Assembly (NCBI RefSeq): GCF_051466335.1
Contig: NZ_CP195793.1
Coordinates: 3,658,001-3,722,000 of the forward strand
Length of the DNA: 64,000 nt
Reading direction: 5' to 3'
From: Planctomicrobium sp051466335
Lineage (GTDB): Bacteria > Planctomycetota > Planctomycetia > Planctomycetales > Planctomycetaceae
In this document: positions 8,168 to 16,033 of the stretch, one piece after another
Layout: the number at the start of each line of letters is the position of its first letter
Numbering within the stretch: position 1 is the stretch's first letter
Notes under the pieces: model-generated
The model's input: the letters and a program-made list of their open reading frames with translations, nothing else
Database searches by the model: none
What the model was told of the DNA's origin: nothing
Translations under genes and position numbers: made by a program

Positions 8168-8707
8168 TCTCTCTCCGTTCTGACTCGCGAGTTCGCCTCG
8201 TTGAGGCTTACAGTGAGATTGCTTTGCGGTGACATCACGATGCACTCGAAAGTGAATGACTTTCGACTCCGATGTCCCGCAAAGCTGTCAGCTCGCCTGA
8301 GGAACACTCATCAACCACCATTGATCGAATTAAAGTTCTACCATCCTCCAGCGTCTCAGCTGTGAGCCTTCGCCGTGGTGGCCATCGCCCACTGGTGATC
8401 GCGGCGCTTCCTCAACTCTCTTTCAGTGAAGTCTGGCCGGACTTCACCGGGAAAATCGGTTGCCCGAAGCACTTCAGTGTTCGGATTGGCATGCGAATCC
8501 CGAAAATTCCCTTCGAGGACGGCGGAACACTGGATGTTGGAACCGTTTTCGTCAATCATGCAACTCTCAGGAAACACCACATCACTGCTCCCTGGCGGAA
8601 CGACGCCTGTGAACATTTGTCCAATTAAAATTGGGCGATCGGCATCACAGATTCAGTGGAGCAAACACAGCAAATTTTCAGTTGCTCAACGGGGATGATC
8701 AGGTTCG
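8168..8707. other. Gene-free interval
   Basis: Several short overlapping open frames exist on both strands (longest 118 codons), but none has recognisable motifs, a ribosome-binding site and consistent codon choice together. I see no terminator or tRNA in it. It presumably carries the promoter of the FAD-enzyme gene starting at 8708, or decayed coding sequence. Confidence 0.4.
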
Positions 8708-10135
8708 ATGGCAAAGGATTTTCTACTCGGAGTGAAGGACCGCTATGACGTCATCGTCATCGGCTCCGGTCTGGCTGGTCTGACGGGTGCGAATGTCATG
8801 GCGAAGCAGGGATACTCAGTCCTGCTCCTCGAACATCACTATCAGCTGGGAGGTATGGCGACCTGGTTTAAGCGAAAAGGGGGACACATCTTTGATATCT
8901 CCCTACACGGCTTCCCGGTTGGAATGATCAAGAGCTGTCGAAAATACTGGACTCCGGAGATCGCTGAGAGCATTATTCCGCTGACGGGAATTCGCTTTGA
9001 GAATCCTCAGTTTTCATTGCGAACGACCTTCACACGCGAAGACTTCACAAACATCATCACCGAGAAGTTCAAGGTTCCACAGGAAACCGTCGACGAGTTT
9101 TTCAAGACCGCGCGACAGATGAACTTTTACGATGACCAGTCCACAACTACTCGTCAGCTTTTCGAACGATTTTTCCCCGGCCGCAGCGACGTTGTTCGCC
9201 TGCTGATGGAACCAATTACCTATGCCAATGGATCGACTCTTGAAGATCCAGCGATCACATACGGCATCGTGTTCAGCAACTTCATGACCAAAGGGGTGTA
9301 CACCTTCCAGGGTGGTACCGACGCACTGGTCAGCAAGATGAAAGCTGAGCTTGAGAAAAACGGTGTCGATATTCGAATCCGTTCGCTCGTTGAAAAAATT
9401 GAACTCGATCAGAATCGTCAGGTGAAGGCGGTTCACGTCAACGGCAAGCGGATCGAGTGCGGAGTCGTTCTGTCTAACTCCAATATCAAGTCCACACTGT
9501 TAGAACTTGTCGGCGAAGAACATCTTGATCCGGAGTACGTCGAAGAAGCGAAAGCGGTCCGCCTCAACAACTCCAGCTGCCAGGTTTACATCGGCTTGAA
9601 GACGGGCGAAGGCTTCGACAATTGCGGTGACCTGCTCTTCCATTCTGAGCATGAAGGTTTCGACATTAATGCGATGCTGTCAATGAATGTCAGCAGTCGT
9701 ACCTTTTCATTCTATTACCCTGAGACCCGTCCCGGTTCAAACCGCTGGCTGATCGTCTCGTCGACGAACGCCAACTATAAGGACTGGGCAGAACTCTCCC
9801 CGGAAGACTACGAGCGAGAAAAGCAGAAACTGAGCGAGAGCACGATCGAGTGTCTCGAGAAGTACATCCCAGACGTCCGAAGCAAAATCGAATGGCTGGA
9901 AGCATCGACGCCACGGACATTCGAGCGGTATACGCGTCATCTCCAAGGCGCCAGCTTCGGCACAAAGTTCGAAGGGCTCAAGGTCTCCCAGGAGATGCCA
10001 GAGCACATTCCGGGACTGTATCACGCTGGGTCCGTCGGAATCATCATGTCTGGATGGCTCGGAGCGGTGAACTACGGGGTCATCGTGGCGAATGAGATGG
10101 ACAAGTACCTGACTCCCAAGTCGTCTGTCATCTGA
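8708..10135 (+). CDS. CrtI/CrtN-like FAD-dependent desaturase or oxidoreductase
   Basis: A 475-residue flavoprotein. Near the N-terminus (from about residue 13) is the dinucleotide-binding motif VIVIGSGLAGLTGANVMA, followed by the acidic strand end LLLEHHYQLGGMA. The C-terminus has IPGLYHAGSVGIIMSGW followed by GAVNYG, the second FAD contact typical of phytoene desaturases and amine-oxidase-fold enzymes. Members of this superfamily desaturate or isomerise carotenoid precursors or act on other polyenes and retinoids; the exact substrate cannot be read from the sequence. No other carotenoid gene (crtB, hpnC/D, crtP) is adjacent, so carotenoid synthesis is only a possibility. The signal peptidase gene follows on the same strand. 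Confidence 0.8.
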   Translation: MAKDFLLGVKDRYDVIVIGSGLAGLTGANVMAKQGYSVLLLEHHYQLGGMATWFKRKGGHIFDISLHGFPVGMIKSCRKYWTPEIAESIIPLTGIRFENPQFSLRTTFTREDFTNIITEKFKVPQETVDEFFKTARQMNFYDDQSTTTRQLFERFFPGRSDVVRLLMEPITYANGSTLEDPAITYGIVFSNFMTKGVYTFQGGTDALVSKMKAELEKNGVDIRIRSLVEKIELDQNRQVKAVHVNGKRIECGVVLSNSNIKSTLLELVGEEHLDPEYVEEAKAVRLNNSSCQVYIGLKTGEGFDNCGDLLFHSEHEGFDINAMLSMNVSSRTFSFYYPETRPGSNRWLIVSSTNANYKDWAELSPEDYEREKQKLSESTIECLEKYIPDVRSKIEWLEASTPRTFERYTRHLQGASFGTKFEGLKVSQEMPEHIPGLYHAGSVGIIMSGWLGAVNYGVIVANEMDKYLTPKSSVI

Positions 10136-10220
10136 CCGACGCTTGGATTTAATTCGTGAAATTCTTTGGGCTGCTCGTTACAGAAAGCTGTGATCGGCGG
10201 CCCATCTTCATTCATATTCG

Positions 10221-11957
10221 ATGGGATCGCAGGACCAATCTCGACATGGTCCCGAGAAGAGTTATGATCCTTCTCTGCTCCCGAGTATGAGAGTTGCAAT
10301 TTCACCGATGCATAATTCCGGACGATTCACATCCGATTCTCAGACGTTCCGAAGTGTCGGTCCATTTCGACATATCGCGGAGTCCCTGGTGTTGCTCGCG
10401 ATCGGCGTGGTGATGTTCCGCGGCTTGGCACTGGAAGGCTTTCTAATTTCAACCGGGTCAATGGCCCCGACGTTGTTAGGGTTCCACCACGGAGTCGTCT
10501 GCCCGGAATGCTCGTTCGAGTTCGCTCGCGGTACTCAGGTCGATGAACTCGCGGATCAGATTGAAACGGCTTGGGTGAATTTCGACCGGAATTCACGACC
10601 TGAAGAAGATGCCCGTTGCCCGAATTGCGGTTTCAGCGGAATCCGGATGAATGATCTTCCCAAAACGGAAGGCGACCAGCTGCTCGTGCACAAGCATGCT
10701 TATGACTTTCGCAATCCCCGTCGCTGGGAAGTGGTCGTATTCCGAAACCCTGGCGACTCCACACAAGCTTATGTGAAACGTGTCGTCGGGCTTCCTGATG
10801 AGTCGATCGAAATCTCTCAAGGGGACATCTATATCGACGGGAAGCTCGCGAGAAAGCCCTTTCACGTTCAAAACGCGATCAAAATTCCCATATCGGAATA
10901 TGCTGCTCACATTCCGTCCAATGATCCCGATTCACGCGCCACTTGGGTTTTGCTGAATGAAAATTCGCCGTGGAACTTGGAAGCAGATTCACTGACCTAC
11001 ACAGCTCCGGTCGAACCTGGAGTTCAGAACATTTCGTGGGTGGGATACCGCCATTGGGTCCGGAGCGGTGGATCACACGTAACGAGCGTTCCTCTTGAGA
11101 AATGGCCCGGGCATCTTCATCCACTCGATGTCGCCTCGGAACCACTCGTTTATCGCGGCAAGCAGCTGCAAACGACCGGGACGTTTTCCGATCTGGAACG
11201 CCGAAAGTGGATCTCCAGATCCGATGACCCCCAGTTCCAGCAAGCGTTTCAGAACCTCTGGGAGCAGTCGCACCTTGCTCCGATCGTCGACGAGTACGGG
11301 TACAACTCAATCAACCTGTCGAGCCAGCCAGTCGATGAATTCTTTTGCTCAATGACACTTTCCGATGTCCGGGGAAATGGCCGATTTGAAATTGAACTTT
11401 CAAATGGTGTAAATGTCTTCACTGTGATCATCAAGAAGCCTGAGCAGACCGTTGAGCTGCTGAAAAATGGTGACCCGATCGCTGTTCGCAGCACTCAGTT
11501 CAGTGACTCCCTCTTCCACGCTCCTGTAAAAATCGACTTCTCTTTGATCGACCATCAGGCGATTCTTGCTTTCAACAACAAAGAAGTCTTCGCCCCCTTT
11601 GAGTTTGAGCCTGCCAAGACAGTCTCAAAAATGAAACGGCCAGTGAGATTCGGCGCAGCGGGAATGTCGTGTCGGGTCCGTGAACTCTGTCTCTACAGGG
11701 ACATCACTTACACCTCTCCTCCGAATCATCCCAAACCGCGATATCAAATGGGACAGAATGAGTATTTTGTGCTCGGCGACAATAGCCCGGTCTCAGTAGA
11801 TAGCCGAGTCTGGAACGACCCTGCTGTCCCGCGTTCTGCATTCATCGGGAAACCGCTGATTGTCCACCTTCCTTCACGTTCCCAACCGATGAACTGGCAA
11901 GGGAAATCCCGCTTCCTGAGGCTTCCGGACTTCTCGAAGGTACGGTTCATTCACTGA
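10221..11957 (+). CDS. lepB: Signal peptidase I with zinc-ribbon and large beta-sandwich-like insertion
   Basis: A type I (S26) signal peptidase of up to 578 residues, about twice the usual length. Numbered from 10221, a transmembrane anchor spans about 52-72, the nucleophile is Ser80 in STGSMAPT, and the general base is Lys186 in YVKRVVGLPDESIE. The C-terminal box VLGDNSPVSVDSR is also present, so the catalytic machinery is intact. Two insertions are visible. A CPEC...CPNC pair (Cys94/97 and 133/136) right after the nucleophile forms a probable zinc ribbon. About 280 residues between the Lys box and the GDN box end in alternating strands (VKIDFSLIDHQAILAFNN, then FGAAGMSCRVREL) resembling LamG/DUF1080-type sandwiches. 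Starts at 10287 and 10308 are equally plausible; none has a strong ribosome-binding site. Confidence 0.88.
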   Translation: MGSQDQSRHGPEKSYDPSLLPSMRVAISPMHNSGRFTSDSQTFRSVGPFRHIAESLVLLAIGVVMFRGLALEGFLISTGSMAPTLLGFHHGVVCPECSFEFARGTQVDELADQIETAWVNFDRNSRPEEDARCPNCGFSGIRMNDLPKTEGDQLLVHKHAYDFRNPRRWEVVVFRNPGDSTQAYVKRVVGLPDESIEISQGDIYIDGKLARKPFHVQNAIKIPISEYAAHIPSNDPDSRATWVLLNENSPWNLEADSLTYTAPVEPGVQNISWVGYRHWVRSGGSHVTSVPLEKWPGHLHPLDVASEPLVYRGKQLQTTGTFSDLERRKWISRSDDPQFQQAFQNLWEQSHLAPIVDEYGYNSINLSSQPVDEFFCSMTLSDVRGNGRFEIELSNGVNVFTVIIKKPEQTVELLKNGDPIAVRSTQFSDSLFHAPVKIDFSLIDHQAILAFNNKEVFAPFEFEPAKTVSKMKRPVRFGAAGMSCRVRELCLYRDITYTSPPNHPKPRYQMGQNEYFVLGDNSPVSVDSRVWNDPAVPRSAFIGKPLIVHLPSRSQPMNWQGKSRFLRLPDFSKVRFIH

Positions 11958-12018
11958 AGTTGTCCTTCGTTGAACCGCGATTGAATCTCATACCCCCCTG
12001 TTAATTCATGGAACATCA

Positions 12019-12228
12019 GTGAGAGTGCCAAAACAGCGAACCGAATCTCGTTCATCTCCGAGTGGTCGACTCTTGGGCGGAATGTTCACTTTTCTGATCG
12101 CGTTGATCGGTCTCACCGTACTGTTGGTAGCCATTAACCCATTCGACGTCACGACAGCGGCAGGACAGCTTTTTGTTGTCGCATTTGCACTTCCCTGCTC
12201 GATCTGGATTGCTTGGCAGCCCAAATAA
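12019..12228 (+). CDS. Small membrane protein, unknown
   Basis: A 69-residue frame starting with GTG. It has a basic N-terminus followed by two hydrophobic segments (about residues 20-40 and 48-66), predicting two membrane spans with both ends inside. It lies 61 bases after the signal peptidase gene on the same strand and may be cotranscribed. Its stop codon lies in the A-run that serves as the T-tract of the terminator of the opposite-strand gene. A minus-strand frame of 90 codons overlaps it but lacks any feature. Function unknown. Confidence 0.5.
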   Translation: MRVPKQRTESRSSPSGRLLGGMFTFLIALIGLTVLLVAINPFDVTTAAGQLFVVAFALPCSIWIAWQPK

Positions 12229-12275
12229 AAAACTCCGGAGTCGAATCCCCCTTGGGAAAATTCGGCGTTCCGGAG
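12225..12275 (-). terminator. Rho-independent terminator of the LarA-like gene
   Basis: On the minus strand CTCCGGA (complement of 12269-12275) pairs with TCCGGAG (complement of 12233-12239) across a loop of about 29 bases and is followed by TTTTTTATTT. It lies just beyond the stop of the minus-strand gene at 12299. Confidence 0.75.
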
Positions 12276-12298
12276 CAAATCTCGATCTTTGTCTTTCG

Positions 12299-13534
12299 TC
12301 AGATTCCGCTACTCACAAAGGCAAACTGACCGTTTTCGACAATCGTCGTAATGTCTTCTGATTCGATGAGACGAGCCACTTCAGAGGCATGTTCGATCGG
12401 AATCATGAACAGGTCTGAAACTGTTTGCGATTCCAGTTTGCTGAGTAAACAGACATTCGCCCAGTCCGTTGCAAATGCGATCCGAATGGCTGCCTGTGCG
12501 TCCGGCGGATTCGCTTTCTGGATCAGCTTGATTGCATCTTTCGGCTCGCGGACTGACTTGAGGATCTCCAACCCCGCCCCAGGCGCTTCGCTCAATTCAG
12601 ACAGAATAACGATGCGACCATTGCGTTCAACCAACCGACGACCAATGTTGGCCGCAGCGGCGATCTGATCCCAACTCTGACCACCGGCGTCATGCTGAAC
12701 CGAGACAATGACCATTTCAGCGCGTTCGCTCGAACGGACGTACCACTTCTTCCTGAGCGATTTTCTGACTTGCCGCAATACGCTGTCCGTCTGTCCGACG
12801 ATCACTTCGTTCGCCTCACCGCCCGGACCGGGAATCACGCTGATCGAGAGCTGAACACCAATCAGCCAGCCAATTTCATCGACGATCTGGCGCAGCGGAC
12901 GCGTATCTTCAGGGCCAAGCTCTTCATGTCCCTGCCCTTGAACCTTCTGAAGTGTTTCAACATCGGACAGTCCCGGATACAGGCTGCTGCAGGTGCCACG
13001 AACTCCCAGCACAGAGTCGTACATCGCAGGTCCAATCGTCACGACGACGTCCGCATCGGTCACAGCCCGGGCGAGATAAACGCGTTCATTTCCTGCGGTG
13101 GAGGCGAGGTAGGAACATGTCCCTTCCGCAGTGGGATCGTGTTTCTCCAGTGCGATTTTGCTCTGAATCTCTTCTGGCAAAAGCGAACGCGGATCGTGAC
13201 CTTCCACCTTGCGCCATGTCGCAGGTTGCAAAATTTTGACATCACCTGGCTGCACGTTCGCCGTAGATAATCTTTTCCAGAGTTCAGCGAAGATGAGCTC
13301 TACAGAAGGAGTGTCGCGTTCGATGACCACGACGACTTGATCACCGGGAACGAACGTTGTCTCTACCTCAGGGAAGTCGAGGGCTTGATCGAACGCCTGA
13401 GAAATCGCGGATGCAGTGCTGCAATTTGCAGGGGGAGACGCATGATGCAACATCAACTGGCGTTCCGGAATGTCCAGTTCCACCTGCCCTGTTCGCCCGT
13501 ACTTCATACGCAGTGAAATCACATCATCCGACAT
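12299..13534 (-). CDS. LarA/DUF2088-like protein lacking nickel-pincer residues
   Basis: A 411-residue protein (start ATG at 13534; the longer frame would begin with TTG three codons earlier). Its overall plan follows the lactate-racemase N-terminal and C-terminal domains: a ligand-binding strand with VVVVIERDTPS, a central GPAMYDSVLGVRGT followed by a SLYPGLSD turn, and a C-terminal domain with DQIAAAANIGRRLVERNGRIV. The residues that hold the nickel-pincer nucleotide in LarA (Arg in DxTRP, His in GTH, His and Lys in PHxxxGxSGGxK) are not found at the corresponding places. It is therefore probably not a standard racemase. Compare the intact paralogue at 23350. It is divergent from the ECF sigma gene and has its own terminator. 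Confidence 0.65.
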   Translation of the reverse strand: MSDDVISLRMKYGRTGQVELDIPERQLMLHHASPPANCSTASAISQAFDQALDFPEVETTFVPGDQVVVVIERDTPSVELIFAELWKRLSTANVQPGDVKILQPATWRKVEGHDPRSLLPEEIQSKIALEKHDPTAEGTCSYLASTAGNERVYLARAVTDADVVVTIGPAMYDSVLGVRGTCSSLYPGLSDVETLQKVQGQGHEELGPEDTRPLRQIVDEIGWLIGVQLSISVIPGPGGEANEVIVGQTDSVLRQVRKSLRKKWYVRSSERAEMVIVSVQHDAGGQSWDQIAAAANIGRRLVERNGRIVILSELSEAPGAGLEILKSVREPKDAIKLIQKANPPDAQAAIRIAFATDWANVCLLSKLESQTVSDLFMIPIEHASEVARLIESEDITTIVENGQFAFVSSGI

Positions 13535-13757
13535 GCTGTGCAAATGTCCTGTTTCTTGAAAGTTTTCGCCAGATCGACGTGGATCAAATCACTGAATATC
13601 AATGTGACAATGACTGTTGGTTCCCATTATGATAGGGAATGCGAGAGCAAGCCACCTCGCTGATGTTGAATTCCTTGTTCGAGGTTCGCCACAACTGGAT
13701 CTGATTGTTTATATTAGGAAAAGATCAGATTCACATTGACACTCCAAGACACTTCGA

Positions 13758-14381
13758 TTGAATCCCTTGCCGAATACAAGCAGTGATGATGACCTGATGA
13801 TCCGCCTGCAATCAGGCGATGAAACGGCGTTTCAGACGCTTGTTGATCGTTTTCAGGCAATGTTGATCGGCTTTTTCATGCGAAATACTCGGGACATTCA
13901 GCTCTCGGAAGATCTTGCGCAGGAAACACTCCTCAAGGTATACAATCAACATTGGGATTACATTCCATCGGGCCGCTTCCGTGGGTGGATGTTTCGTATT
14001 GGACGAAACCTCCTGATTGACGATTTGCGGCGTCGTTCGAATGATGCGTTGGTCAGAACCGTCCGACAGAAAACAAATGAGGAAGAGGTCGATGCCATCA
14101 ACCGTATGGCCGAAGAATTCGTACCTCCAGAAACACAAATCGAACAGCAGGAATTTGCAGCTTTAATTGATGAACTTCTCGCAGAAATTCCGGATGATCA
14201 ACGCCAGACCTTTATTTTGCACCATTATTCGGACCTGAGCTTGCCAGAAGTTGCCGAAATTACGGAAGTCTCTCCCGCAACAGCAAAGAGTCGGCTTCGT
14301 CTAGCGAGAGAAAAGCTGGCTCAAAAATTGCGAGCACGGGGAATTGAACCCTCAGACACGTCAAGTACCCTGAATATTTAA
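13758..14381 (+). CDS. ECF-type RNA polymerase sigma factor
   Basis: A 207-residue sigma-70 family factor with only regions 2 and 4. Region 2 contains AEDLAQETLL-like SEDLAQETLLKVY and the -10 recognition segment FRGWMFRIGRNLLIDDLRRR; region 4 has IPDDQRQTFILHHYSDLSL and the helix-turn-helix VAEITEVSPATAKSRLRLAR. It would direct RNA polymerase to a small regulon. The predicted start is TTG at 13758 (another TTG at 13767), because the ATG at 13797 would cut into region 2.1. No anti-sigma gene is adjacent, so control may be through a distant protein, phosphorylation or expression level. The PspA-like gene downstream is a natural candidate target. Confidence 0.92.
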   Translation: MNPLPNTSSDDDLMIRLQSGDETAFQTLVDRFQAMLIGFFMRNTRDIQLSEDLAQETLLKVYNQHWDYIPSGRFRGWMFRIGRNLLIDDLRRRSNDALVRTVRQKTNEEEVDAINRMAEEFVPPETQIEQQEFAALIDELLAEIPDDQRQTFILHHYSDLSLPEVAEITEVSPATAKSRLRLAREKLAQKLRARGIEPSDTSSTLNI

Positions 14382-14546
14382 GAATCTAACAATCAGCGTG
14401 ATCCATCAGGGATCAAATTTCGTATTCACAGAACTGATTATTTCGAGGCTCGAGACTCACGAACGGACCGACACGGTTCCGTGAGGCCCACAATCGCCGG
14501 GTAGACTGGCACCTGGCAGTTGCCTCTCGGATTAGGATCATCGCAC

Positions 14547-15098
14547 ATGGCTTACTTCAGTCGATTAACAGACATCGTCACCTGCAACCTGACTTCCCTG
14601 CTCGCCCGCAATGAAAATAGCGCGGGATGCCTGGAGGAGATCATCAAGGAAATGCGGGAAGGCGTTACCGGTGCCCAGCGATGTGTCAACACCGCGACAG
14701 CGAATGTAGCCCGGATTCAGTCCGAGATTGATGAGCAAAAAGCGACTGTCGCCGACTGGTTCAATCAGGCCAAGGATGCGCTGCAGGGAAACAATGAAAG
14801 TCGCGCGAGACAAGCACTCGAACGAAAGCACGAAGTTGAGGACTTGATTGCAGGTCTTGAACAGCAACTTCAGGCAGCCATTGCAACACGCGAACACCTG
14901 TCGACGATGCTCTGCGCCTTGCAGGCTCGGCTCGCGGATGCAGTCCGTAGGCTTGAGGAGATGCAATCAGGCGTCAAAGAAGTTCTGGCTGGCAGCAAAC
15001 CGGTACCAACCACCTCCGCACTGCACGAAGGCTCAAACAAAAGTCGCGTCGATTCGGACCTCGAAGCGCTCCGCTCGGCGCTCTCTGGCGGCCAGTAG
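14547..15098 (+). CDS. PspA/IM30 (Vipp1) family membrane-stress protein, short form
   Basis: A 183-residue, almost fully alpha-helical protein starting MAYFSRLTDIVTCNL, the amphipathic N-terminal helix pattern of PspA/IM30, followed by long coiled-coil helices with the family-like KEMREGVTGAQRCV and NESRARQALERKHEVEDL stretches. PspA proteins polymerise on the inner face of the cytoplasmic membrane and protect it under stress. It is shorter than typical PspA (about 220 residues). ATG 14547 is chosen over the frame start 27 bases earlier because it gives the canonical N-terminal helix. It lies 165 bases downstream of the ECF sigma factor on the same strand. Confidence 0.85.
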   Translation: MAYFSRLTDIVTCNLTSLLARNENSAGCLEEIIKEMREGVTGAQRCVNTATANVARIQSEIDEQKATVADWFNQAKDALQGNNESRARQALERKHEVEDLIAGLEQQLQAAIATREHLSTMLCALQARLADAVRRLEEMQSGVKEVLAGSKPVPTTSALHEGSNKSRVDSDLEALRSALSGGQ

Positions 15099-15163
15099 AA
15101 TACGCCTGCCGCTTGGGCTCGGAAACGCTTGGAGTTCAGCACTGCAGGCTGCGCCCGCACAAG

Positions 15164-15787
15164 TCACTCACGGTCGTGGTTGTTCCGTGATCTCATTTCA
15201 TTGAGAAGATGACGCAGCATCGTCTCCTGCGAGCAGAAGACCGGGATCAGCTCAGAAAATGCGAGAGTAAAAATAGACGAAGCTGCAAGCGTCAACGCCA
15301 GACCAACTGTTGAAAACACAGTGGATGGCTCGGCAGGGTTTGAAATCGCATTCACCAGCAGTACGACCAGAATGATGAACGCGACCAAAACCTGAAACGC
15401 TCCGATACACTTCAACAAGATTGCTAGATAGCGAAGTGACGGCCTTTGGAGAATCTTAACCGTTCCGGTCGGTAGCTGCGTCTCGCTTCCAGCTTGACGA
15501 GTTTCATCGACAAATGTCGAGACGGGTGGAACTAAAGGAAGATGCGGTGGAGCGCTGACGTTCGACAGCTCCTCGCGCGTTTTCGACGGCTCCTCGCGAG
15601 TTGTTGCTGCTGGCTCTTCATTGGGAATCGCCGCCTCTGCCACGTTTTGGAGAAACGCTTGGAGTGGAGGAAGCTGAAAGTCGAGATGGCACCCCGGGCA
15701 GCTTCCTGGTTGCCCCAGCAGGTCTTCTGTGACGAGAAGATTCACCTGGCAATGTGGACACGTTACTCGAAATTTCTGTAGGGCCAC
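15164..15787 (-). CDS. Zinc-ribbon membrane protein, unknown
   Basis: A 207-residue protein. The N-terminus has two CxxC pairs (CPHC at about residues 10-13 and CPGC at about 30-33), a probable zinc ribbon related to those that open many membrane proteins of this group. A Pro/Glu/Ser-rich linker of about 70 residues follows, then two hydrophobic segments around 125-145 and 160-180 and a charged C-terminus. It should sit in the cytoplasmic membrane with the ribbon in the cytoplasm. No catalytic motif is seen. Its start lies back to back with the left edge of the phage-like island. Confidence 0.6.
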   Translation of the reverse strand: MALQKFRVTCPHCQVNLLVTEDLLGQPGSCPGCHLDFQLPPLQAFLQNVAEAAIPNEEPAATTREEPSKTREELSNVSAPPHLPLVPPVSTFVDETRQAGSETQLPTGTVKILQRPSLRYLAILLKCIGAFQVLVAFIILVVLLVNAISNPAEPSTVFSTVGLALTLAASSIFTLAFSELIPVFCSQETMLRHLLNEMRSRNNHDRE

Positions 15788-16033
15788 GGCGTCTCACTTC
15801 AACTAAAAAACCAGCGATCACGTCACCAGTTTATCGATGCATTCGCCCAGGACACACCCCAAATTCAGCCATTTCATGCGCTGCTCGCAGACTCGCGCAA
15901 CATTCAGGCTTCGATTGAAGTACTCGAGATTTCGAGTCGCACATTCAGTCTTCGAGAGATGGAGTCGTTGCGTGAGTGGTTACCTTCCCGGCATTCTCAA
16001 CGGAGGCTTCGTTTTCAGAGGACCGCGACATGA
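15782..16033 (+). pseudogene. Start-less ORF at the edge of the phage-tail-like island
   Basis: The frame opens after a TAG at 15779 and runs 83 codons to TGA at 16031. It has protein-like composition (IQPFHALLADSRNIQASI, then SLREMESLREWLPSR) but no ATG, GTG or TTG before residue 58. Its 3' end overlaps the start of the fibre gene by about 60 bases, as in compact phage operons. I read it as the 3' remnant of a longer phage-like gene whose 5' part is gone, although an unusual start codon cannot be excluded. Confidence 0.4.

Noticed and set aside
8272..8698. Three overlapping small ORFs in the 540-base gap
   Set aside because: No motif, inconsistent codon use, no ribosome-binding site; each conflicts with the others.
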